Origin: Hyphomicrobiales bacterium | GTDB taxonomy: Bacteria > Pseudomonadota > Alphaproteobacteria > Rhizobiales > Rhizobiaceae | Assembly: GCA_900468625.1 (NCBI GenBank) | Contig: UBUL01000024.1 | Location: forward strand, 124,001-188,000 | Direction of reading: 5' to 3' | DNA: 64,000 nt | In this document: positions 1 to 8,509 of the stretch, piece by piece | How positions within the stretch are numbered: the first letter of the stretch is position 1 | Layout of the letters: every line of letters starts with the position of its first letter | Position numbers and translations under genes: made by a program | The notes under the pieces: generated by a model | The model's input: only the letters and a program-made list of their open reading frames with translations | The model's database searches: none | What the model was told of the DNA's origin: nothing

Positions 1-106
1 GGTTCTTCACCTCAAGTTTCGCAAGCGCGCCGAGATCCGACTGGGAAGCGGCGCCCTTCCCCGGCTGTGCATTGACGCTCTGGAAATTGTTGTCGCTCAT
101 GTTCAT
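1..106 (-). CDS. pstB: PstB, phosphate ABC transporter ATPase (N-terminal fragment)
   Basis: Only the first 35 or so codons lie in the window; the gene runs off the left edge. The visible residues begin MNMSDNNFQS and are a variable leader with no ATPase motif. The assignment therefore rests on position: it follows pstA directly, on the same strand, in the usual order pstS-pstC-pstA-pstB. A purine-rich AGGAA stretch precedes the ATG at 106, and a second in-frame ATG at 100 is an alternative start. PstB would be the cytoplasmic ATP-hydrolysing subunit of the phosphate importer. Confidence 0.75.
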   Translation of the reverse strand, partial: MNMSDNNFQSVNAQPGKGAASQSDLGALAKLEVKN

Positions 107-135
107 GGTCTCATTCCTATAGTTCGGCGGCTGCG

Positions 136-987
136 TCACTGACGGCGCCCACTCAAGACACGGGCAAGGATGTTCAGGGCAAGGATGGCGACGGTGATGA
201 TCAGCGCGCCGGCCCAAGCCAATTGTTTCAGATCCTCGCCGGGATCGGCGGCGAGCGTATTGATGGCGACCGGCAGCGTGGCGATCGGACCGGTCAGACC
301 CGCATTCATGAATTTGCTGTAGCCGGCCGTAAAGAGAAGCGGCGCGGTTTCCCCGCTGATGCGGGCGACGGCCAGCAGGATACCGGTGAGGATGCCCGTC
401 CAGGCGGAACGGTAGATCACCATCATCATGGACTTCCAGCGCGGTGCGCCGAGCGCGGCAGTCGCCTCACGAAGCGCATTCGGCACAAGCAACAGCATGT
501 CCTGCGTCGTGCGGTTGACGACCGGAAGGGCAATCAGCGCCAGCGCGAGGATGCCGGCGATGGCGGAGTTGCCGTGCATGGGCACGACCACGGCGCCGTA
601 GACGAACACGCCGACGATAATCGAGGGTGCGGACAGCAAGATATCGTTGAGGAACTTGGCTGCTTCGGCAAGTTTGGAGCCGTTGGCATATTCCACCAGA
701 TAGGTTCCGGCGAGAATGCCGATCGGCGCGGCGATCAGGATGGCACAGCCGGTGACGAGTACCGTGCCGTAGATTGCGTTGATCAAGCCGCCACGCGAGC
801 CCTGAGCCGGGATAGACATGGTAAAGACGTCAAGGTTCAGCGCCGATACACCGCGGAAAACCAAGGTTACGAGGATCACGCTGAGAAAGAATATACCAAG
901 GATGGCGGCGAGGAAGCACAAGGCCATCATCACCCGGTTCTTCCCATAGCGCCTCGACACTAGATTCTGACGAATTGCATTTTCCAT
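136..987 (-). CDS. pstA: PstA, phosphate ABC transporter permease
   Basis: This 283-residue inner-membrane permease forms the phosphate channel with PstC. It has six hydrophobic segments. The EAA loop that contacts the ATPase PstB is at roughly residues 170-200 and contains LREATAALGAPRWK, followed by the characteristic ARISGETAPLLF. Length is normal for the family. It lies 10 bases after pstC and just before pstB on the same strand, so it belongs to the pst operon. Confidence 0.96.
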   Translation of the reverse strand: MENAIRQNLVSRRYGKNRVMMALCFLAAILGIFFLSVILVTLVFRGVSALNLDVFTMSIPAQGSRGGLINAIYGTVLVTGCAILIAAPIGILAGTYLVEYANGSKLAEAAKFLNDILLSAPSIIVGVFVYGAVVVPMHGNSAIAGILALALIALPVVNRTTQDMLLLVPNALREATAALGAPRWKSMMMVIYRSAWTGILTGILLAVARISGETAPLLFTAGYSKFMNAGLTGPIATLPVAINTLAADPGEDLKQLAWAGALIITVAILALNILARVLSGRRQ

Positions 988-997
988 GATTTATTCC

Positions 998-1969
998 TCA
1001 GTGCGAGTCGCCGCGGCCGATCATCCATCTTGCCAGCGCGAGCACGCCGAAGGAAAGGATGAACAGAAGCAGGCCGAGCGCGATCAAGCTCGACAATTGC
1101 AGACCGTCGGCATCGCCGAAGTTATTCGCGATCTGGGCGGAAATGGTGGTGGACGGCGAGATGATCGACGACTGCAGGCGGCTCACCGAGCCGACAACGA
1201 AGGTGACGGCCATGGTTTCGCCAAGCGCGCGGCCGAGGCCGAGCATGATGCCACCGACGAGGCCGCGGCGTGTGTAGGGTATCAGAATGTGGCGAGCCAC
1301 CTCCCATGTGGTCATGCCCATGCCGTAAGCGGATTCGCGCAGCATCGGCGGCACTGTGCTGAACACGTCGCGCGAGATCGCGGTGATGAACGGCAGGATC
1401 ATGACGGCGAGCACGAGGCTTGCCGTCAGCAGGCCGACACCCGGTGCCGGTGGCTGGAACAGCAAGCCGATTACCGGCACCTGCCCGACCGTCGCGATGA
1501 GGAAAGGCAGGATATAATTCTGCATCAGCGGCACGAGAATGAACAGGCCGACGATGCCGTAGATGATGGAGGGAACGCCCGCCAGAAGCTCGATGGCCGT
1601 GCTGATCGGACGGCGCAGGCTACCGGGGCAAAGTTCCGTGAGGAAGATGGCGATGCCGATGCCCAGGGGAACGGCAATCAGCATGGCGATGAACGAACTC
1701 ACCAGCGTACCGACTACGGCAGGCACGGCGCCATAAATATCGGCCGGCGCGCTCCATTTGGTGCCCCAGAGGAACGACAGGCCAAAGGTTTGAAATGTAG
1801 GCAAGGCATCGATGACGAGAACCACAAGGATCGCCAGCAGCATAAGCACGACAAGAATGGCCGAGCCAAGCGTCATCAAATAGAAAATCCGATCCTGTAT
1901 CCGGAATTTTCTGGTGGCGGCGGAAGTATTCACAGCCTGGAAGCCAGCCATCTGAGTCGCGTCAGCCAT
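998..1969 (-). CDS. pstC: PstC, phosphate ABC transporter permease
   Basis: This 323-residue integral membrane protein is the second permease of the high-affinity phosphate importer. It shows a cytoplasmic N-terminal tail, a first membrane helix near residues 30-55, and a conserved EAA loop (LRESAYGMGMTTWEVARHIL) followed by GRALGETMAVTFVVG, typical of PstC. It is separated from pstS by a strong hairpin and from pstA by 10 bases. It would work as a PstA-PstC heterodimer fed by periplasmic PstS. Confidence 0.96.
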   Translation of the reverse strand: MADATQMAGFQAVNTSAATRKFRIQDRIFYLMTLGSAILVVLMLLAILVVLVIDALPTFQTFGLSFLWGTKWSAPADIYGAVPAVVGTLVSSFIAMLIAVPLGIGIAIFLTELCPGSLRRPISTAIELLAGVPSIIYGIVGLFILVPLMQNYILPFLIATVGQVPVIGLLFQPPAPGVGLLTASLVLAVMILPFITAISRDVFSTVPPMLRESAYGMGMTTWEVARHILIPYTRRGLVGGIMLGLGRALGETMAVTFVVGSVSRLQSSIISPSTTISAQIANNFGDADGLQLSSLIALGLLLFILSFGVLALARWMIGRGDSH

Positions 1970-1995
1970 CGATTTCCCCTTGTCCTGTCACGAAA

Positions 1996-2022
1996 GGCGG
2001 ACAGGGCAACACCCTGTCCGCC
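1996..2022 (-). promoter_or_regulatory. Intercistronic hairpin between pstS and pstC
   Basis: The arms GGCGGACAGGG and CCCTGTCCGCC are a perfect 11-bp inverted repeat with a five-base loop, in the 76-base gap between the pstS stop and the pstC start. There is no long T tract. Such structures after periplasmic binding-protein genes commonly stabilise the upstream mRNA or partly terminate, giving more binding protein than permease. That role is inferred here. Confidence 0.75.
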
Positions 2023-2045
2023 GCAACTTTCTCGGCTAGCACAAA

Positions 2046-3071
2046 TTATTTCGTGCCGAACTCCGTCTTCCAAGACTTCTCGACGATCTCGACAACATTG
2101 TCCGGGATCGCAAGATAAGACAGGGCAGTCGCGTCCTTCTGGCCATGCTCATAAGACCACTTGAAGAACTTCAGTGCCTCTTCATTCTTAGCAGCATCGG
2201 CCGGCTTCTTGTAGAGCAGAACCCAGGTGGAGGCTGCAATCGGCCAGCTCTTTTCGCCCGGCTGATTGGTGATGATCAGGTTGAAGTTCTTGGCCTTGGC
2301 CCAATCGGCATTGGAAGCAGCAGCCTTGAACGTCTCGAGGCTCGGCTCGATGACCTTGCCTGCAGAGTTCTTCATCTTCGCGAAACCGATGTGGTTGGCG
2401 ACGACATAGGAATATTCAACGTAGGAGATCGAACCAGCCGTCTGGTTGACGGTGGTGGAAACGCCTTCCGAACCCTTGGCGCCAAAACCGACCGGCCATT
2501 CAACAGCCGTGTTCGAGCCAACCTTTTCCTTCCATTCCGGCGAAACCTTCGCCAGGTAATCCGTAAAGTTGAAGGTCGTGCCCGAGCTGTCGGCGCGATA
2601 AACGACGGAGATCGGCGTGGAGGGCAGCTTTACTTCGGGGTTGAGAGCCTTGATGGCGGCATCGTCCCACTTGGCGATCTTGCCGAGGAAGATGTCGGCC
2701 AGCGTCTTGCCGTCGAGGACGAGTTCGCCCGGCTTTACGCCTTCGACGTTATAGGAAACGACGATACCGCCGGAGATCATCGGGAACTGGGCAATGCCGT
2801 TCTTTTCGAGGTCGGCGTCGCTCATCGGCTTGTCCGAAGCGCCGAATACGATGGTCTTGTCGAGGAGCTGCTTGATGCCAGCGCCCGAACCGACCGACTG
2901 GTAGTTGACGACATTGTTCGTCGCAGCCTTGTAGCCTTCTGCCCACTTGGACAGAACAGGCGCGATAAAGCTCGAGCCGGCGCCAGTGATGTCGGCAGCC
3001 ATAGCCGAAGCAGCCATGGTGACGACCAGGCCAGCAGTCAGGCAAAGGGAACGGAGTTTCAGGTTAAGCAT
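2046..3071 (-). CDS. pstS: PstS, periplasmic phosphate-binding protein
   Basis: This 341-residue protein binds inorganic phosphate in the periplasm and delivers it to PstCA. A Sec signal peptide occupies residues 1-25 with a probable AMA cleavage site before [10 protein letters not shown]. Phosphate-contact segments typical of PstS are visible: [18 protein letters not shown] near the mature N-terminus, [10 protein letters not shown] near 62, and [15 protein letters not shown] mid-protein. It is the first gene of the pst operon. A PHO box about 120 bases upstream indicates PhoB activation under phosphate starvation. Confidence 0.97.
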   Translation of the reverse strand: MLNLKLRSLCLTAGLVVTMAASAMAADITGAGSSFIAPVLSKWAEGYKAATNNVVNYQSVGSGAGIKQLLDKTIVFGASDKPMSDADLEKNGIAQFPMISGGIVVSYNVEGVKPGELVLDGKTLADIFLGKIAKWDDAAIKALNPEVKLPSTPISVVYRADSSGTTFNFTDYLAKVSPEWKEKVGSNTAVEWPVGFGAKGSEGVSTTVNQTAGSISYVEYSYVVANHIGFAKMKNSAGKVIEPSLETFKAAASNADWAKAKNFNLIITNQPGEKSWPIAASTWVLLYKKPADAAKNEEALKFFKWSYEHGQKDATALSYLAIPDNVVEIVEKSWKTEFGTK

Positions 3072-3192
3072 AGTAGACTCACTTCCTCAAGTGAATGAAA
3101 GGATGGCGAGCAGAAGATCGGCGCGAGGTCCCATGGTATATAACCTCCCCACCTGCATCTCCTGGCGACAGAGATGCCTCTAAAGACGCATT

Positions 3193-3210
3193 GTTTCAGT
3201 TTGATGACAG
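3193..3210 (-). promoter_or_regulatory. PHO box upstream of pstS
   Basis: Read on the minus strand this is CTGTCATCAAACTGAAAC, two 7-base half-sites (CTGTCAT and CTGAAAC) separated by 4 bases. This matches the alphaproteobacterial PhoB-box pattern of two CTGTCAT-like repeats with 11-bp periodicity. A further weaker half-site, CTTCATT, lies just upstream, so the box may continue to about 3232. It is the expected activator site for pstSCAB. Confidence 0.85.
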
Positions 3211-3329
3211 TTTAATGAAGCGGCGGTGACACAACCTGCGGCAAGCATGCGGCCGTTGGGGAACCACATGGAAAGGTTCGCATCCTTGGCAAGGGGCATC
3301 AGTCTTCACGTTTTGATTCAAGAGCATCC

Positions 3330-3674
3330 TCAGAGGCGGATCACATAGTCCTTGCAAGTCGTTTCAACGACTTCCCAGGTCCCTTTGAAGCCCGGCTTCA
3401 GGATCATGCGGTCGCCCGCGCGCAAATGAAAAGCCTCGCCACTGTCGGCGGTGACGATGGAGTAGCCTGAGAGGATGTTGAAGTATTCCCATTCGTCGTA
3501 GACGATCTTCCACTTTCCCGGCGTCGCCTCCCATATGCCGGCATAGAGGCCGCCGCCGGCCTCATCCAGGCTCCAGGTGCGGAAAGTCGGATCTCCCGAA
3601 ACGAGACGATCCGCCGCCGGCGCACCCGTCTCCGGTTCGACGCCGTCTTCGTTCAGTCGCAGGTAAGTCGCCAC
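3330..3674 (-). CDS. Cupin-domain protein (DUF861-like)
   Basis: This 114-residue protein is a single small beta-barrel cupin. The central block runs GLYAGIWEATPGKWKI, then YDEWEYFNILSGYSIV, then LRAGDRMILKPGFKGTWEV near the C-terminus. The pattern resembles the family of small cupins related to ureidoglycine aminohydrolase. The metal-binding histidines of classic cupins are largely absent, as is common in this subfamily, so no substrate can be proposed. It is a single gene between pstS and metY. Confidence 0.85.
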   Translation of the reverse strand: MATYLRLNEDGVEPETGAPAADRLVSGDPTFRTWSLDEAGGGLYAGIWEATPGKWKIVYDEWEYFNILSGYSIVTADSGEAFHLRAGDRMILKPGFKGTWEVVETTCKDYVIRL

Positions 3675-3784
3675 GTCCTGCCTCCCATCAATCGTGTCTC
3701 GGCTGCGAAATACAAACTCCGCGAGCGCCGTCGAGACGTTCGCGGGCCGAAAGAAACATGAAACGTCTGATCAGCAGAGATGAC

Positions 3785-3807
3785 CGAAAGGCTTTTCCAG
3801 CCTTTCG
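3785..3807 (-). terminator. Hairpin terminator after metY
   Basis: CGAAAGGCT and AGCCTTTCG form a perfect 9-bp stem with a five-base loop, 13 bases past the metY stop. No strong T run follows on the minus strand, so termination may be imperfect. Confidence 0.6.
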
Positions 3808-3819
3808 CAGGCGTCATCC

Positions 3820-5103
3820 TCAGACTTTCGCCAGCGCCTGCTCCAGGTCGGCGATGATATCCTTGACGTCCTCGATGCCGATGGACAGGCGCACCACGTC
3901 CGGACCGGCACCGGCGGAGACTTGCTGCTCGTCGGTCAACTGCTTGTGCGTCGTCGATGCAGGATGAATGACGAGCGAGCGCGTGTCGCCGATGTTTGCG
4001 AGATGAGAGAAGAGCTCCAGTCCCTCTACAAGTCCCCTGCCGGCGTCATAACCACCCTTCAATCCGAAGGTGAAGACAGACCCAGCGCCCTTCGGCGAGT
4101 AGCGCTGCTGCAGGGCATGGTTCGGATCATCTTCCAGACCGGCATAGTTGACCCAGGCCACCTTCTCCTGCGCCTTCAGCCAGCGCGCCACGGCAAGCGC
4201 ATTGTCGGAATGGCGCTGCATGCGCAGCGGCAGCGTTTCGATTCCGGTCAGAATCAGGAAGGCATTGAAGGGCGAGATGGCCGGACCGAGATCGCGCAGG
4301 CCGAGGACACGGCAGGCGATGGCAAAAGCGAAGTTGCCGAAGGTCGTATGCAGCACGATGCCGTTATATTCCGGCCGCGGCGAAGACAGCATGGGATATT
4401 TGCCCGAAGCCGACCAGTCGAACGTGCCGCCGTCGACGATGATGCCACCCATGGAGTTGCCGTGACCGCCGAGGAATTTCGTCAGCGAATGCACGACGAT
4501 GTCGGCACCGTGCTCGAGCGGCCGGATGAGATAGGGGCTTGCCATGGTGTTGTCGACGATCAGCGGCAGGCCATGCTTGTGGGCGACGGCGGCGATCGCG
4601 GCGATATCGACGAAAGTGCCGCCGGGATTGGCCAGGCTTTCGATGAAGATGGCGCGGGTGCGCTCGTCAATCTGCGCCTCGAAGGTGGCGGGGTCGGCCG
4701 GATCGGCCCAACGCACCCGCCAGTCGAAATTCTTGAAGGAGTGGCCGAACTGATTGACCGAGCCGCCATAGAGCCGCCTCGCCGCAACGAAATTGTCGCC
4801 TGGCTGCATGATGGTGTGGAAGGTCAGCATTTGGGCCGCATGGCCCGAGGCGACGGCAAGAGCCGCTGTCCCGCCTTCCAGGGCGGCAACCCGCTCCTCC
4901 AGCACGGCCTGCGTCGGGTTCATGATGCGCGTATATATATTGCCGAACTGCTGCAGGCCGAAGAGCGCGGCGGCGTGGTCCGCATCCTGGAAAACGAAAG
5001 ATGTCGTCTGGTAGATCGGGGTTGCGCGGGCGCCCGTCGTCGGGTCCGGCTGCGCGCCCGCATGGATCGCAAGCGTGTCGAAACCAGGATTGTTCGTTGG
5101 CAT
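3820..5103 (-). CDS. metY: O-acetylhomoserine sulfhydrylase (aminocarboxypropyltransferase)
   Basis: This 427-residue PLP enzyme of the Cys/Met metabolism family makes homocysteine from O-acetylhomoserine and sulfide. The N-terminus FDTLAIHAGAQPDPTTGA followed by PIYQTTSFVF is typical of MetY. The PLP lysine is K209 in HSLTKFLGGHG, and the cofactor aspartate lies in LIVDNTMASPYL. The C-terminal THKQLTDEQQVSAG block is also characteristic. Length fits MetY (about 425-430) better than the shorter MetZ or MetB. A hairpin covers the Shine-Dalgarno region. Confidence 0.95.
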   Translation of the reverse strand: MPTNNPGFDTLAIHAGAQPDPTTGARATPIYQTTSFVFQDADHAAALFGLQQFGNIYTRIMNPTQAVLEERVAALEGGTAALAVASGHAAQMLTFHTIMQPGDNFVAARRLYGGSVNQFGHSFKNFDWRVRWADPADPATFEAQIDERTRAIFIESLANPGGTFVDIAAIAAVAHKHGLPLIVDNTMASPYLIRPLEHGADIVVHSLTKFLGGHGNSMGGIIVDGGTFDWSASGKYPMLSSPRPEYNGIVLHTTFGNFAFAIACRVLGLRDLGPAISPFNAFLILTGIETLPLRMQRHSDNALAVARWLKAQEKVAWVNYAGLEDDPNHALQQRYSPKGAGSVFTFGLKGGYDAGRGLVEGLELFSHLANIGDTRSLVIHPASTTHKQLTDEQQVSAGAGPDVVRLSIGIEDVKDIIADLEQALAKV

Positions 5104-5144
5104 GATCTTTCCCTCCCGCCGATTCTGTCGGTTGCGGGAAGATC
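5104..5144 (-). promoter_or_regulatory. Leader hairpin overlapping the metY ribosome-binding site
   Basis: On the minus strand GATCTTCCCGC pairs imperfectly with GCGGGAGGGAAAGATC, and an inner CCGA/TCGG pair closes the loop. The 3' arm contains the GGGAGGGAAAG Shine-Dalgarno and ends at the ATG. Folding would hide the ribosome-binding site, suggesting translational control. The SAM-II riboswitch consensus was looked for and not seen. Confidence 0.45.
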
Positions 5145-5254
5145 ATAGCGGTCGGCCCGTCAAAGTTAATCGCGAAGTTTGCCATGCTTTTCGCTGCCCG
5201 GAAAAAACTTGCCCTCTTTCGGCGATATCGCGCGATAAACGCGCAACTCGCCGC

Positions 5255-5683
5255 TCAGGCGACCAGACGCGGATATTCTATGGCGGGACAGCGGTTCATG
5301 ACGACCCTTACGCCGGCGGCCTCCGCCCTTGCTGCCGCCGCGTCGTCGCGCACGCCAAGCTGGCCCCAAATGACCGGTGGCCGGGGCTCGATCATGATGG
5401 CTTCCTCGACCACGGATCGGAGATATTCGGGCGCGCGGAAAACATCGACCATATCCACAGGCTCGGGAATATCGGACAGACGCGCGTAAACCCATTGGCC
5501 CAGAATTTCCTTGCCTGCCTGTCCCGGATTGATGGGAATGACCCGATACCCTTTGTTCAGAAGATAGGCCATCACGCCGTTGCTCGGACGGGCGGGATTG
5601 GGCGAAGCGCCGACGAGCGCGACGGTCCTTACGGACAAGAGGATATCGGCAATATAAGAATCGTCATAACTGTCGTGGTTCAT
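5255..5683 (-). CDS. CoA-binding domain protein (YccU type)
   Basis: This 142-residue protein is a single Rossmann-fold CoA-binding domain. The nucleotide loop VALVGASPNPARPSNGV is near residue 20, followed by YLLNKGYRVIPINPGQ, VDMVDVFRAPEY and a conserved C-terminal MNRCPAIEYPRL. The start at 5683 was preferred over one 8 codons upstream because GGGAGG lies 9 bases before it. Proteins of this family bind CoA but their physiological role is not settled. It lies upstream of metY on the same strand with a 150-base gap. Confidence 0.9.
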   Translation of the reverse strand: MNHDSYDDSYIADILLSVRTVALVGASPNPARPSNGVMAYLLNKGYRVIPINPGQAGKEILGQWVYARLSDIPEPVDMVDVFRAPEYLRSVVEEAIMIEPRPPVIWGQLGVRDDAAAARAEAAGVRVVMNRCPAIEYPRLVA

Positions 5684-5794
5684 CACGAAGCCTCCCACTT
5701 CGATCACACTTGCGTTTTACCGCAAATATGGAAACCGAGATCACGCTCTCCATGTATATATTGCATTATAACAATTTCAGGGAGGATTGCCCCG

Positions 5795-6121
5795 ATGAAA
5801 AAGATCGTTCTCCTGAGCTTGCTGCTCGCGTCGGCCGCGACGCCTGCGCTGGCCATTTCGCGATATAATTCCATGTCCATGACCTGCGCCGAAGCGAGGG
5901 CGGTCATCAACCGCGAACGCGCGGTGATCATGCGTTATCCGGCCAGGCGGACGCCCAATATGACGCTCTACGACCGTTATGTCGCAGACAGCAACGCATG
6001 CGACAACGGCTTCTATGCCTATCAGGATTATATGCCGACGAAGGACCGCGCCTCCTGTCCCGTCTATACGTGCCGGCCGATGACGGATCTCGATGACGAT
6101 CTACTGATTTTTCGACGCTAA
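5795..6121 (+). CDS. Small secreted protein of unknown function
   Basis: The 108-residue product begins MKKIVLLSLLLASAATPALA, a clear Sec signal peptide, followed by a mature domain with four cysteines (TCAEARAVI, NACDNGFY, ASCPVYTC) that could form two disulfides. The start follows a strong GGGAGG ribosome-binding site; the reading frame is open further upstream but those codons overlap the CoA-binding gene on the other strand. It is probably a small periplasmic protein of the type common in Rhizobiales. Function is unknown. Confidence 0.85.
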   Translation: MKKIVLLSLLLASAATPALAISRYNSMSMTCAEARAVINRERAVIMRYPARRTPNMTLYDRYVADSNACDNGFYAYQDYMPTKDRASCPVYTCRPMTDLDDDLLIFRR

Positions 6122-6967
6122 GCGTGTTGCGCGACCTCTGACGATCAGGATGGGCCCGAATAGCCCGCTACGACCATTGATTGCTCCTGGCATGGCTTGC
6201 CGTCGACATGGCAGCCTCGCAAGCGCTGCGGCGTACCGGCACTTGAATTGCTTTTTCAAAGCGCTTTCAGAAACTTCTCCCGGAATGGCGAAATTGCGTT
6301 CTTCGGAAATGCAATCTTTGTTCGCTATTTATTCTCACGAAAATTAGAAAATACTCATGAAGACTGATCAAAATCAGAACCGATCGAGAACCGGAATATA
6401 TGCCGCCTCAAAATTTTTCGCAGAATAATTTTAAGATTCCGTACGTGATATACCAGAAAACTCCACACATTTTTACTTTTCTACTTGGAGAAAATATGAC
6501 CTCTCAACGACTCCGTCACTGACTATCATCAATACGAGCTGAAATATTTTTCATTGCTTGCGGAATTATTCACCGTATCTAGAGACCTGAAAGAGATCGG
6601 AGGCGGCTTTCGTCGCAATTTTCACATATGCGACCTATCCGCTGCCGGATGCATTCATTCCGACGATGCAACCCGCTGTCGCTTTTAAGTAAGTGATATC
6701 TAATTCTACTATCGCGTTCACAAGGCATGCGATGTTTGTTCGCGCTTCATACCCCAATAAATTAGTCATTTATAATGTCGGCGCAAAGGATTTAAAACAT
6801 AAAGAGAACGATCCTGGCAAGCCGCGCCACGGGGACACGGCCGAACAAGTAAAAACCTTACAATAGATGATAGCTTGTTGCTTTTTGATGCATTGCGGAT
6901 CATATGAGGTCAAACTTCCACAAATTGCCAAGTATTCACACCCGCTCGCCCATTTCCGAGGTTTTCC
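6122..6967. other. AT-rich gene-free stretch
   Basis: These 846 bases carry no convincing gene and are visibly richer in A and T than their flanks, especially 6240-6960. A frame at about 6496-6688 gives a protein-like string (DYHQYELKYFSLLAEL and onward) but its only upstream ATG is in another frame, so it may be the remnant of a decayed gene. The last part must hold the promoter of the EamA permease gene. Confidence 0.6.
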
Positions 6968-7804
6968 GTGTCTCTCGATGTCGTCGCGCTCGTCCTTTTC
7001 GGCGCATTGCTGCATGCGACATGGAATGCGCTCATCAAGGCGGGAACCGACAAATCGCTCGACGCGGCCCTGGTTTCGGCCGGCGGCGCGGTCGCAGCCC
7101 TCCCCCTGCTGCCGTTTCTGCCGTTACCGGCCTCCGCAGCCTGGCCGTTCATCGGCGCTTCGGCCATCCTGCAATTTGCCTATTTCCAGCTTGTTGCAGC
7201 CGCATATCGCGCCGGCGACATCGGGCTGGTCTATCCGCTGATGCGTGGCGTCGCGCCGCTGATCATCGTTTCCACAAGCAGCTTCATATTGAAGGAAACG
7301 CTTTCGGGCGGCGCGTTGATCGGCACCATGACCATCTGCGCCGGCATATTGACGCTTGCGTTCGAAGCGCGAAAAGGCGGTCGCCGGGCAATCGTCCTGG
7401 CGCTCGCCAACGCCGTCGTCATCGCGACCTATACCTATGTCGACGGCATCGGCGCGCGAATATCGAGCAATTCCGTCTCTTATACTCTATGGATGGCGCT
7501 CCTGCCGCCCGTCCTTCTGTTTGCCTTGGCGATCTCGCAGCGCGGCATCAACGCCGTCGCCGCGCATGTCCGCTATAATTGGTGGCGCGGGCTTATCGGC
7601 GGCGGCGGATCGATCGCTTCCTACGGGCTGGCATTGTGGGCGATGACCAAGGCGCCGGTCGCCATGGTTGCGGCTTTACGCGAAACCTCGATCCTCTTCG
7701 CGCTGGTGATATCGGTCGTCGTCTTGAAGGAACGATCCAGTATCTGGCGTTATCTTGCCGGCGCCATTATCGCTGCCGGAGTATTGGTTCTGCGCCTGGG
7801 TTGA
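6968..7804 (+). CDS. EamA-family (DMT superfamily) membrane transporter
   Basis: This 278-residue inner-membrane protein has about ten hydrophobic helices arranged as two EamA repeats. The first begins MSLDVVALVLFGALLHATWN; the second, after residue 140, contains WALLPPVLLFALAI and ends in the typical KERSSIWRYLAGAIIAAG. The translation start is GTG with GAGG 7 bases upstream. It probably exports a small metabolite; the substrate cannot be read from the sequence. It is transcribed alone after an AT-rich region. Confidence 0.92.
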   Translation: MSLDVVALVLFGALLHATWNALIKAGTDKSLDAALVSAGGAVAALPLLPFLPLPASAAWPFIGASAILQFAYFQLVAAAYRAGDIGLVYPLMRGVAPLIIVSTSSFILKETLSGGALIGTMTICAGILTLAFEARKGGRRAIVLALANAVVIATYTYVDGIGARISSNSVSYTLWMALLPPVLLFALAISQRGINAVAAHVRYNWWRGLIGGGGSIASYGLALWAMTKAPVAMVAALRETSILFALVISVVVLKERSSIWRYLAGAIIAAGVLVLRLG

Positions 7805-7889
7805 CGATAAAATGTGTGGTTTTCCTATACCACATAATCAACATATTGATTTTTAATCATAATTTTTACAAGCGCCAAAGGCGTCGATA

Positions 7890-7918
7890 TTGACCCGCGC
7901 GCTCAATCGCTCTATAAG
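7890..7918 (+). promoter_or_regulatory. Sigma-70 type promoter for rplM-rpsI
   Basis: TTGACC at 7890-7895 and TATAAG at 7913-7918 are separated by exactly 17 bases, near the ideal vegetative promoter. Transcription would start near 7925, giving a leader of about 118 bases before rplM. Confidence 0.8.
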
Positions 7919-7930
7919 CCGCCGCAGATC

Positions 7931-7957
7931 GCAGCCCCTCCGGCTGCTTTCTTTTTT
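7931..7957 (+). terminator. Attenuator-like terminator in the rplM leader
   Basis: GCAGCC and GGCTGC form a 6-bp stem with loop CCTCC, followed by TTTCTTTTTT. It lies just downstream of the predicted start site and upstream of rplM, where no gene needs terminating, so it reads as an attenuator in the ribosomal-protein leader. Confidence 0.6.
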
Positions 7958-8042
7958 GGCATGCATTCCATGCACGCCAAACCAAGCAACAAGAAACGCC
8001 CAAACGCCTTCGGGCCAAGGGTCTTAAAAGAGAGTATGCAAC

Positions 8043-8507
8043 ATGGCAACCTTCTCCCAGAAGCCTGCAGAGGTGGAGAAGAAGTGGGTTCTCATCGACG
8101 CCGAAGGGCTTGTCGTTGGCCGTCTCGCTTCTATCATCGCAATGCGTCTGCGCGGCAAGCATAAGGCTACCTTTACACCGCACGTCGACGATGGCGACAA
8201 TGTCATCGTCATCAATGCCGACAAGGTCGTTTTCACCGGCAAGAAGTACGAAGACAAGGTTTACTACTGGCACACCGGCTATGCCGGCGGCATCAAGGAG
8301 CGTACCGCTCGTCAGATCATCGAAGGCCGCTTCCCGGAGCGCGTCGTTGAGAAGGCTGTCGAACGCATGGTTCCGCGCGGCCCGCTCGGCCGTCGCCAGA
8401 TGAAGAACCTGCGTGTCTACGCCGGCTCCAACCATCCCCACGAAGCCCAGCAGCCCGTCGTCCTCGACGTCGCCAAGCTGAACAAGAAGAACGTAAGGAG
8501 CGCCTGA
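8043..8507 (+). CDS. rplM: 50S ribosomal protein L13
   Basis: This 154-residue primary rRNA-binding protein acts early in large-subunit assembly. It has the typical blocks [16 protein letters not shown] near the N-terminus, [19 protein letters not shown] in the middle and [20 protein letters not shown] towards the C-terminus. Length is normal. It is two bases upstream of rpsI, the universal L13-S9 pairing, and has its own promoter and leader hairpin. Confidence 0.99.
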   Translation: MATFSQKPAEVEKKWVLIDAEGLVVGRLASIIAMRLRGKHKATFTPHVDDGDNVIVINADKVVFTGKKYEDKVYYWHTGYAGGIKERTARQIIEGRFPERVVEKAVERMVPRGPLGRRQMKNLRVYAGSNHPHEAQQPVVLDVAKLNKKNVRSA

Positions 8508-8509
8508 CA

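Noticed and set aside
2145-5148. Long open frames antisense to pstS (2145-3098) and metY (3922-5148)
   Set aside because: They mirror real genes on the other strand, a known effect of high GC; their proteins are rich in Arg, Asp and Gly without motifs.
5104-5260. SAM-II riboswitch before metY
   Set aside because: The conserved SAM-II core could not be found in the leader; only the ribosome-binding-site hairpin is visible.
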